In this document: one piece after another, positions 43,255-50,027 of the stretch
Layout of the letters: the number at the start of each line of letters is the position of its first letter
Position numbering within the stretch: position 1 is the first letter of the stretch
NCBI RefSeq assembly: GCF_002849225.1
Contig: NZ_PKMC01000002.1
Location: 558,001-622,000, forward strand
Length of the DNA: 64,000 nt
Direction of reading: 5' to 3'
From: Actinomyces sp. UMB0138
Lineage (GTDB): Bacteria > Bacillota > Negativicutes > Veillonellales > Veillonellaceae
The notes under the pieces: model-generated
What the model was told of the DNA's origin: nothing
What the model saw: only the letters and a program-made list of their open reading frames with translations
Databases searched by the model: none
Translations under genes and position numbers: made by a program

Positions 43255-43321
43255 GGCCAATAACTGGCATTATTAGAAGATTCTAATGAACCACCTGCGG
43301 TTTTACTGCCAGTTATCGGCC
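43255..43321. promoter_or_regulatory. Nested inverted repeats between aldolase and binding-protein genes
   Basis: Two 15-base arms, GGCCAATAACTGGCA (43255-43269) and TGCCAGTTATCGGCC (43307-43321), match with one mismatch. Their centres are 52 bases apart, about five helical turns. Inside lies a second palindrome, ATTAGAAGATTCTAAT (43272-43287). The arrangement suits a looping repressor controlling the importer promoter, but a long hairpin in RNA is also possible. Confidence 0.5.
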
Positions 43322-43334
43322 AACTGTTCCATCC

Positions 43335-44168
43335 TTATGAGCGATATAGCTGCAGGAGGCGTTCGACCTCTGCGCGCACCTGCTCATCTGCCGGCCCCAA
43401 ATACTTGCGAGGGTCGACCAGCTGTTCGTCCTCCTTCAAAGCCGCCCGCACCTGCTGGGTGCAGACCACATTCAGGTGGGTAGAGACATTGATCTTGGTC
43501 ATTCCGGCCCTGATTGCCGCTACCATGCCGTCGTCAGGAACCCCCGAAGACCCGTGCAGCACAAGGGGAACAGGCACTGCTTGGCGGATCCGTTCGATCA
43601 GGGAATTGTCTAACACCGCTTCGCGAGTTGCCATGGCGTGCGAAGAACCCACCGCCACCGCCAGTAGATCCACGCCGGTATCCGCTACGAACTGGGCCGC
43701 ATCTTCGGGAGCAGTGCGGGCCTTCGGATCGTGCACGCCGTTCTTGCCCCCGACCTCACCTAGCTCGGCCTCGACGGACACGCCGTTCTGGTGCGCGTAA
43801 GCGACGATCTGCGCGGTAGCTTCGCGGTTTTCCGCATCCGGCAGCTTGGAGCCGTCGTACATGACCGAGGAATAGCCCAGGTCAATGGCGCGGCGGCACA
43901 GTTGCGGATCTTCCGCATGGTCTAGATGCACCCCCACCGGCACTTTTGCCTCTTTCGCGAGGGCGAGCAGTGCTGAAGATAGGGGCGCGAACCTGCCGTG
44001 CCATTTCACGGCATTTTGCGACAGCTGCAAGATCACCGGCAGCCCTACGTTTTCGGCGGCGCGGACGAACATTTCTGCGTGGTGCAGCAGCACCACATTG
44101 AAAGCGCCCAAGCCCTGCTTGTTTGCTGCTGCCTGGCGAGCCAGGGCAGCGGTGTCGGATAGGGGCAT
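43335..44168 (-). CDS. Class II aldolase, tagatose-1,6-bisphosphate type (GatY/KbaY/AgaY-like)
   Basis: From the ATG at PLSDTAALARQA the protein has 277 residues, the short class IIB size. It has zinc and catalytic motifs GVHLDHAED, VEAELGEVGGKNGV, VAVGSSHAM and LVLHGSSGVPDDGM. Its neighbours encode a LacC-like kinase and an AgaS-like isomerase, so tagatose-1,6-bisphosphate cleavage to DHAP and glyceraldehyde-3-P is the most likely reaction. A long in-frame extension upstream, inside the kinase gene, was rejected. The start overlaps the kinase stop by one base (TAATG). Confidence 0.9.
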   Translation of the reverse strand: MPLSDTAALARQAAANKQGLGAFNVVLLHHAEMFVRAAENVGLPVILQLSQNAVKWHGRFAPLSSALLALAKEAKVPVGVHLDHAEDPQLCRRAIDLGYSSVMYDGSKLPDAENREATAQIVAYAHQNGVSVEAELGEVGGKNGVHDPKARTAPEDAAQFVADTGVDLLAVAVGSSHAMATREAVLDNSLIERIRQAVPVPLVLHGSSGVPDDGMVAAIRAGMTKINVSTHLNVVCTQQVRAALKEDEQLVDPRKYLGPADEQVRAEVERLLQLYRS

Positions 44169-45070
44169 TATTCCTCCAAAAGTTTTTGGTAAAGCGCCGG
44201 GTCGAAAGCACCGGCCGTAGGGGCGGCTACCGTAGCCGCCGCCAATGCGCTGGCCTTCCTTAGCCAGCAAGAAAGTTCGTCTTTGGATTGTGGGAGCTGG
44301 CCGGCCTCCTCCATCTGCGAGGCCAGCGAGGCAACTAAAGAATCGCCAGCACCGGTCGGGTTGCCGTGCACCCGCGTGGCGGGCGGCTGGCTGACCTGCA
44401 TATGCGCGGTAAAAGCAGCCACGCCCTTGGCGCCCAAAGAACACACCACCATCTGGGCCCCCAGTTGCAAAAGCCGGGCCGCCCCCGCGGCCACTTCGCC
44501 CGCGCCGGTCGCCGCCGCCAGTTCTGCCTCGTTAGGTTTCAGAAGGTCCGCGCCCGCGTTCGCGGCCTCCAGTAGCAGCGGGCCGGAAGTATCTACAACC
44601 ACCAGGCTTCCGCCCTCCTTGGCAGCCTCAACTAGCATCCGCAACACTCCCGCGGGGGTGTGGGGTGGAAAGGAGCCGCAGATAGTTACAACTTGGGCGC
44701 CCTCGTCCCGCAGCTGGCAAGCCAAGGTCTGCCACAGCGAATCGGGCTGGTCCGCCCCCGCCTCGTTGAAGATCGTGGCGTCACCGTCAGAAGTGATATT
44801 TACGGTCTGGCGGGTAGGGGCGGCAGAAGGCACAAACCGTTGCTCTACCGCATCATCTTGCAGCAGGCGGCGAATGCGGTTCCCGTTGGCTCCACCCAGC
44901 GGACCGGTAGTCGCGACCCGATGCCCAAGACGGGCTGCCACCCGTGCCACGTTGATTCCCTTGCCGCCAGCGGCAACTGTGGGCGCAACGCGGTAAGAAG
45001 ACCCCACCTGCAGGTGCTCCACCCGGTAGGTAACGTCGAGGGCGGGATTAGCGGTAAGTGTCAGAATCAT
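44168..45070 (-). CDS. 1-phosphofructokinase/tagatose-6-phosphate kinase family (LacC-like)
   Basis: The 300-residue PfkB-type kinase starts with LTANPALDVTYRV, carries AAGGKGINVARVAARLGHRV near residue 34, and ends with the catalytic GNPTGAGDSLVASLASQ. Members phosphorylate fructose-1-P or tagatose-6-P. Position between a galactosamine-6-P isomerase and a tagatose-bisphosphate-type aldolase favours tagatose-6-P. The ATG directly follows the ROK stop (TAGATG). Confidence 0.9.
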   Translation of the reverse strand: MILTLTANPALDVTYRVEHLQVGSSYRVAPTVAAGGKGINVARVAARLGHRVATTGPLGGANGNRIRRLLQDDAVEQRFVPSAAPTRQTVNITSDGDATIFNEAGADQPDSLWQTLACQLRDEGAQVVTICGSFPPHTPAGVLRMLVEAAKEGGSLVVVDTSGPLLLEAANAGADLLKPNEAELAAATGAGEVAAGAARLLQLGAQMVVCSLGAKGVAAFTAHMQVSQPPATRVHGNPTGAGDSLVASLASQMEEAGQLPQSKDELSCWLRKASALAAATVAAPTAGAFDPALYQKLLEE

Positions 45071-46018
45071 CTAATCCACCGCTGGGAAACTAATGGGCAG
45101 TGCGCGCCACTGCACGTAGGAATCGAACGAGCGCACTGCAGCCCCCAGAGCCTGACTGTAAGTACCCAAGGTGGCACTGCGCAGAGGAGCTTCGGGGAGC
45201 AGCGGCGAGTACGAGCGCAGCTGCTGTGCAATGGGATTGAGCAGCAGAGGACCAGCCCCAGCCATACCCCCACCCACGACTACGGGAATGGGACCAAGCA
45301 AATGAATGGCAGCGGCAATGGAGCGCGACAACTCGCCCAGACCAGAACTAATGATGTGCCGCGCCAATTCGTTGCCGCCGCGAGCCAGATCGAAGACCTC
45401 GCGCGCCCCCGCATCCTCTGCAATGAGGCGCGGATCCGCCCTCCACATGCGGCGTGCGAAAGCGGAGGCCGAACACACCTTTTCCAACGTGGTGTTCTGG
45501 CCGGGCCGATCCGGATCGGGCACCAGGTGTTGCCCGATCTCGCCAGACCACGGGTGGGCGGCCACGGGGTAGCCGTCGATGATCAAGGCTGCGGAAACGC
45601 CGGTACCCAGGGCAATGTAGAGGCTATCGGCCTCTGCCGCACCCCACCTGCTTTCCCCAAGAGCGCCCGAACGCACGTCATGCGCTAGCACTACGGGTAC
45701 CTGCAGGGCAGTGGCGAGGGCGTCGCGCAGCGGGTAATCTTTCCACCCCAAATTGACGGAGTAGACCCCCACCCCGTGTTCCTCGTCAACAATGCCCGGT
45801 ACTGCCACCGTTACGGTGGGTACCAACTCGGTGACGCCCTCGAGCCCGCTACTTTCAGCGCGCATAGTGGCATACAGATCCGCGAGCGCGTCGATAATGT
45901 CCTCCACCTTGCCGGTGCGCGGAGTGGGGCGATTCCACCTGGCTGCGACCTCGCCGGTTTTGCTGGCAAGCACCGCCTTGATGTTGGTGCCGCCGACATC
46001 TATCCCGAAGGCGTGCAT
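45071..46018 (-). CDS. ROK family sugar kinase
   Basis: The 315-residue protein opens with the ATP-binding FGIDVGGTNIKAVLASKTGE. It has VLAHDVRSGALGESRWGAAE and GEIGQHLVPDPDRPGQN. The Cys-rich zinc motif of typical ROK kinases (CGCXGC) is missing. ROK kinases phosphorylate the 6-OH of glucose, GlcNAc, ManNAc or related hexoses. Between agaS and lacC-like genes, GalNAc (or GalN) is the expected substrate. The start overlaps the agaS-like stop (TGATG). Confidence 0.87.
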   Translation of the reverse strand: MHAFGIDVGGTNIKAVLASKTGEVAARWNRPTPRTGKVEDIIDALADLYATMRAESSGLEGVTELVPTVTVAVPGIVDEEHGVGVYSVNLGWKDYPLRDALATALQVPVVLAHDVRSGALGESRWGAAEADSLYIALGTGVSAALIIDGYPVAAHPWSGEIGQHLVPDPDRPGQNTTLEKVCSASAFARRMWRADPRLIAEDAGAREVFDLARGGNELARHIISSGLGELSRSIAAAIHLLGPIPVVVGGGMAGAGPLLLNPIAQQLRSYSPLLPEAPLRSATLGTYSQALGAAVRSFDSYVQWRALPISFPAVD

Positions 46019-46899
46019 CAGTGTTGCCCTTCAGCAAGAATCACCGAACGGGTCAGGTTCCGAGGGGTGTCTGGGTTTAGGCCGCGATCCTCGGCGCGGG
46101 CGACCGCCAGTCGCTGCGCGAGCACCAGGTGTGCTAGCGGGTGCAGCTCGCTGGTAACCAGTTCTGCGCCGGTCTGGGCCACCTGCTCCGCCAGTCCGGC
46201 GGGGAGCTTCCCGAAGGCCCACACCAGCCTGCCGGGTTGGGCGATCGAAATGGGGCCGTGCCGGTACTCCATGGCCGGGTAGGATTCAGCCCAGGACTGC
46301 GAGGCTTCCCTGTTCTTCAGGGCTGCTTCGTTTGCTAGGCCAATGGTCCAGCCGGTACCCAGGAACGAGATCTGGTCTGCCTTTACCCATCGCTCGGGAA
46401 TGTCTAGTTGCAGGGCCTTTTCGCAATCGGCGGCGGCCGCCTGTACGTCCTCGCCAAGAGTAGAGAGCAGCAATAGTAGGGCGGTGGTAGCAAAGCGGGT
46501 CTGTACCACCGATTCTTCGTCGGCAAAGGCAAGAGTAATTTCTTCGTCCGCGTAGTCGCTGCCCGGGCCGGGGGTGACCGCGGTGATCAGGACGTTCGGA
46601 ACGTTCTGTTCGCGCGTCGCCCGCAGCAGATCGACGATTTCGGTAGTGGTACCGGAACGAGAGATGCAGATGACCTTCTGCCAGTCGCCCATGGGGAATT
46701 CGGTTGCGGTGTAGGCGAAAGTTGCCTCTCCCGTCTTTAGTTCGCGCATCCGGGCGTATGCCTGCGCCATGAACCATGAGGTGCCGCAGCCAACCACGGC
46801 GACGCGCCCCTTCTCAGTGACGAGGGCGGAGGCATCCACCTGCGTAGTTTTCCGCCAGGTTTCCGGCTGTGAATTGATTTCCTGACTGGTTAGCGACAT
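46018..46899 (-). CDS. agaS: AgaS-like SIS-domain isomerase/deaminase
   Basis: The 293-residue protein has two SIS domains. The first has VVGCGTSWFMAQAYARMREL and CISRSGTTTEIVDLL; the second has FLGTGWTIGLANEAALKNRE and MEYRHGPISIAQPGRL. AgaS converts galactosamine-6-P to tagatose-6-P with release of ammonia. Downstream tagatose genes support this over a GlmS-like or FrlB-like role. It is first in the leftward operon, with a start behind GAAAGGTG. Upstream lie 234 bases shared with the divergent DeoR gene. Confidence 0.85.
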   Translation of the reverse strand: MSLTSQEINSQPETWRKTTQVDASALVTEKGRVAVVGCGTSWFMAQAYARMRELKTGEATFAYTATEFPMGDWQKVICISRSGTTTEIVDLLRATREQNVPNVLITAVTPGPGSDYADEEITLAFADEESVVQTRFATTALLLLLSTLGEDVQAAAADCEKALQLDIPERWVKADQISFLGTGWTIGLANEAALKNREASQSWAESYPAMEYRHGPISIAQPGRLVWAFGKLPAGLAEQVAQTGAELVTSELHPLAHLVLAQRLAVARAEDRGLNPDTPRNLTRSVILAEGQH

Positions 46900-46942
46900 T
46901 GCTGCACCTTTCTGATTGAATTTCGACTCAAGGCTAGGGTTT

Positions 46943-46960
46943 TCGGTCAAAATCGGTCAA
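46943..46960. promoter_or_regulatory. Direct repeat of period 10 in the divergent control region (agaS side)
   Basis: TCGGTCAA occurs twice with a two-base gap, so the copies lie on the same helical face. Such repeats are typical of DeoR-family operators. Confidence 0.4.
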
Positions 46961-47052
46961 TGAGTCGGGCTTGTGACGGTGAAAAATAAGGGGTTTAGGC
47001 AGAAAAAATCATCGCGAAATAGGCTTCTGGGCTGGGCATATAAGCTTCGATC

Positions 47053-47069
47053 AGCAAAAGTGAGCAAAA
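47053..47069. promoter_or_regulatory. Direct repeat of period 10 in the divergent control region (deoR side)
   Basis: AGCAAAA-N3-AGCAAAA, 65-80 bases before the DeoR start. With the TCGGTCAA pair it makes two 10-base-period repeats flanking the divergent promoters. Confidence 0.4.
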
Positions 47070-47094
47070 TTTCTTGCACAGCTTGAGCGAATGT

Positions 47095-47112
47095 GACAAG
47101 ATTTTGCTTGTC
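47095..47112. promoter_or_regulatory. Palindrome just upstream of the deoR SD
   Basis: GACAAG-N6-CTTGTC ends 21 bases before the GTG start. It is a candidate operator for autoregulation. Confidence 0.4.
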
Positions 47113-47133
47113 CCGGCTAGCAAAGGAGTGGCA

Positions 47134-47922
47134 GTGGGCAGACAAGACCGACAGTCAAAAATTGTCGACTTAGTGATCGAGCGTGGAAGTGTGCACGTAG
47201 ACGATATTGTCGCCGCCCTCGGAGTATCTCCAGCTACGGTTCGCCGCGATCTAGATGCCCTGAGCGAGCAGCAACTTATCACCAGGGTACGAGGTGGTGC
47301 GAAGGCAAACGCGTCCTCGGGAGAATTGCCCATGCGCTACCGCACTTCGCGGGAATGGGACGAAAAGCAGGCCATTGCTCGGCGCGCGTGCCTGCTCGCA
47401 AAACCCGGCTCTGTTGTCTCGTTCAACGGCGGTACCACCACCACAGTGGCGGCCTACGAACTGGGCGTGCGCACGTCCTCGGAAAGAGCCTTTACCGAAC
47501 GGCCGCTGACAGTGATCACTAACGCCGTAAACATTGCCAACGACCTGACTGTGCGCCCCAACGTGCAACTCGTGGTGATCGGTGGGGTGGCGCGCTCCCG
47601 CTCCTACGAACTTGTAGGGTCGCTGGCCAAGGCCGTATTGGAGCGCATCAAAGTGGGACTCTTGTTTTTAGGAGTCACCTCCCTCGATATACAATCAGGT
47701 GGCATTTACACAAACAACGAAGCCGAAGCTGTAGTGAATACGGCCTTGGTGGAAGTGGCTCAGAAAGTTGTAGTTTTGGCAGACCACACCAAATTCGGGC
47801 AAAGCGCCTTCGCTAACATCTGCTCTTTCGACAAGATCGACCAAGTTATTACCGACGGTGGTACCAGTGCCGATCAGATAGCCGCACTAACACGACACGG
47901 AATCGAGGTCACCGTAGCATGA
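47134..47922 (+). CDS. DeoR/GlpR family transcriptional regulator
   Basis: The GTG start sits behind AAAGGAG, giving 262 residues; the longer open frame upstream crosses the control region. The helix-turn-helix is VHVDDIVAALGVSPATVRRD, followed by LITRVRGGA. The sugar-phosphate sensor domain has FNGGTTTTVAAYELG, ITNAVNIA and VVVLADHTKFGQSAF. DeoR regulators sense phosphosugars such as tagatose-6-P or GalN-6-P. Located between the two catabolic operons, it probably controls both. It overlaps the next gene by four bases. Confidence 0.9.
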   Translation: MGRQDRQSKIVDLVIERGSVHVDDIVAALGVSPATVRRDLDALSEQQLITRVRGGAKANASSGELPMRYRTSREWDEKQAIARRACLLAKPGSVVSFNGGTTTTVAAYELGVRTSSERAFTERPLTVITNAVNIANDLTVRPNVQLVVIGGVARSRSYELVGSLAKAVLERIKVGLLFLGVTSLDIQSGGIYTNNEAEAVVNTALVEVAQKVVVLADHTKFGQSAFANICSFDKIDQVITDGGTSADQIAALTRHGIEVTVA

Positions 47923-48716
47923 GCACGCGCAAGGCAGTCATTATGGCTCGCGGACTCGGCACTCGCATGCGCGCCGACGACGGCACGAAACTAGAAGACT
48001 CCCAGGTAGGGGCCGCATCCGCCGGCACCAAGGGGCTGATCGACGTGGGCCGTCCCTTTTTGGACTACGTTATTTCCGCCCTCGTGAAGGCCGGTATCAA
48101 GGAAGTTTGCCTGGTAATAGGGCCAGAACAGCAAGCGTTCCGCGACTACTACGATTCGCTGGCTACCAAGAAGGTCACCATCTCTTACGCCGTACAAGAG
48201 AAGCCGCTAGGCACTGCCGACGCGGTGGCCGCCGCCAAAGATTTTCTTACCGAGGGCGCATTGGTGCTCAACTCGGACAACTACTATCCGGTCGGCGCGC
48301 TCAAGGCACTGGCGCAAACCGATGGTACTGCCACTGTTGGCTTTGACCGCGACGGGCTAGTAGCTAACTCCAACATTCCTGCCGACCGCATTGCGGCCTT
48401 CGCCATCATGGCAACCGAGGACGGCCATCTTCGCGACATCGTGGAAAAGCCGACTGCGCAGCAGCTGCAAGAATTGCCCGGAGCTCCCGTGTCAATGAAC
48501 TGCTGGCGGTTCACCCCGCAAGTCATTACTGCCTGCGCCAATATTTCGCCCTCGCCCCGCGGGGAATACGAGGTAGTGGATGCGGTTAGATATTTGATTG
48601 AGCAGGGCGAACAGGTGACGGTAGTGCCTTCTAAAGAGGGCGTGCTGGACATGTCTTCGCGCCGCGACATTGCGGCGGTCAAAGAAGCCTTGGCAGATGT
48701 GTCGGTGAGTCTGTAA
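47919..48716 (+). CDS. Sugar-1-phosphate nucleotidyltransferase
   Basis: The 265-residue protein has a nucleotidyltransferase fold: IMARGLGTRMRADDG (the usual AGGXGTRM with Arg for the first Gly), YAVQEKPLGTADAVAAAKDF, LVLNSDNYYPVGAL and DIVEKP. It should join a sugar-1-phosphate to UTP or a similar nucleotide. In this operon the likely substrate is Gal-1-P from the GH112 phosphorylase, or HexNAc-1-P from the neighbouring kinase. It may replace the GalT exchange used by bifidobacteria. Confidence 0.85.
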   Translation: MSTRKAVIMARGLGTRMRADDGTKLEDSQVGAASAGTKGLIDVGRPFLDYVISALVKAGIKEVCLVIGPEQQAFRDYYDSLATKKVTISYAVQEKPLGTADAVAAAKDFLTEGALVLNSDNYYPVGALKALAQTDGTATVGFDRDGLVANSNIPADRIAAFAIMATEDGHLRDIVEKPTAQQLQELPGAPVSMNCWRFTPQVITACANISPSPRGEYEVVDAVRYLIEQGEQVTVVPSKEGVLDMSSRRDIAAVKEALADVSVSL

Positions 48717-48719
48717 ATC

Positions 48720-50027
48720 ATGGATCCGGTCCTCTATCCCACAGGCCCCATCACCGGGGCAATCAACATTGCCGCAAAGGTATCTACCCCCGACGCGTTG
48801 CCGGGGCCTGTAAACGAAGTGTCCTGGTTTGTGCCCGGGCGTATTGAAGTGCTGGGCAAGCACACGGACTATGCGGGTGGCCGGTCACTGCTTGCGGCAG
48901 TAGACCGCGGGATTACGTTTACCGCCAGGCGCATCGACGAGCCGGTGGTGCGCGTGTATTCGTCGGCAGTTGGCGAAAGCGTAGACATTCAGATCAGCGG
49001 GGATAGGCCGCCACTGCCGCCGGGGCATTGGGCCGCCTACCCCGAAGCGGTAGTGACCCGCCTAGAAGCAAACTTTCCCGGCTACGTGGTGGGGGCACAA
49101 ATAGATGTGGACTCCACCCTGCCGTTGGCATCGGGCATGTCTTCTTCCTCGGCAATGGTCATCGGCATCTCCCGCTGCCTCATTGACCTGGGCGGTATTG
49201 CTTCGCTGGCGCTCTTCCGCCGGCACATTCGCGACTACGAATCGTTGGCGGGCTACATGGCTTGCATCGAGAACGGAATGACTTTCGGGGATCTAAAAGG
49301 CAGACGCGGGGTAGGAACCTTTGGCGGCAGCGAAGACCACACCGCCATGCTGTGCTGCGAACAGGGCAAACTAGCGGAATACTCCTTCTCGCCGGTGCGG
49401 CGCCGGGCATTGGTACCCGTGCCCGAAGGGTATGCCTTCGTGGTGGCAGTGTCCGGGGTGCTGGCCGAAAAGACCGGTGCTGCCCGCGACGCTTACAACC
49501 GGGTGTCTCTGGCGGTGCGCGAAATTGTGGGGTTGTGGAATTCAGATACCGGCCGTACCGATACCTCGTTGGCCGAGGCAATCGCCTCCTCTGAGCATGC
49601 CTTAGACCGCATGCGGGAACTGGTAGGCGAAGACAACTATTTGCGTCGCCGGCTGGACCAGTTCTACGCGGAATCCGAAGAAATTGTGCCGCTGGCGGCC
49701 GACGCGCTAGCAGGCGGTCACTTGAAAGATTTTGGTGAACTGGTGGACCGTTCTCAGCAGTTGGCGCAGACAGGCCTAGAGAACCAGGTGCAGCAGACCG
49801 TTTTCCTAGCCCGCAGCGCCCGGCAGCTAGGCGCGCAGGCAGCCAGTGCATTCGGGGCTGGTTTCGGGGGCAGCGTCTGGGCCCTTGTCAGGCGCGAGAG
49901 TGCTGAAGAATTCGCCAGTAAATGGCTAAAGGAATACCTGCGGGTATTCCCGTATTTGAAAGACCGCGCTGCCACCCACGTGGCGGCGTTTGCCGGACGA
50001 GCATATAGAAGGAGCACCAATGGATAG
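48720..50027 (+). CDS. GHMP kinase, galactokinase-like
   Basis: The 435-residue protein has the galactokinase-type signature VPGRIEVLGKHTDYAGGRSL (usually GRVNLIGEHTDY, here Lys for Glu), the GHMP ATP loop LPLASGMSSSSAMVIG near 140, and the C-terminal FGAGFGGSVWALV. It phosphorylates a sugar at C1. GH112 already makes Gal-1-P, so this enzyme may handle free galactose, or GalNAc/GlcNAc as human GALK2 does. It starts three bases after the nucleotidyltransferase and overlaps the phosphorylase by eight bases. Confidence 0.85.
   Translation: MDPVLYPTGPITGAINIAAKVSTPDALPGPVNEVSWFVPGRIEVLGKHTDYAGGRSLLAAVDRGITFTARRIDEPVVRVYSSAVGESVDIQISGDRPPLPPGHWAAYPEAVVTRLEANFPGYVVGAQIDVDSTLPLASGMSSSSAMVIGISRCLIDLGGIASLALFRRHIRDYESLAGYMACIENGMTFGDLKGRRGVGTFGGSEDHTAMLCCEQGKLAEYSFSPVRRRALVPVPEGYAFVVAVSGVLAEKTGAARDAYNRVSLAVREIVGLWNSDTGRTDTSLAEAIASSEHALDRMRELVGEDNYLRRRLDQFYAESEEIVPLAADALAGGHLKDFGELVDRSQQLAQTGLENQVQQTVFLARSARQLGAQAASAFGAGFGGSVWALVRRESAEEFASKWLKEYLRVFPYLKDRAATHVAAFAGRAYRRSTNG

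Noticed and set aside
43335..44444. Longer aldolase start giving 369 residues
   Set aside because: The extra 92 residues lie inside the LacC-like gene in another frame, lack similarity to aldolases, and a TAATG coupled start exists at 44168.
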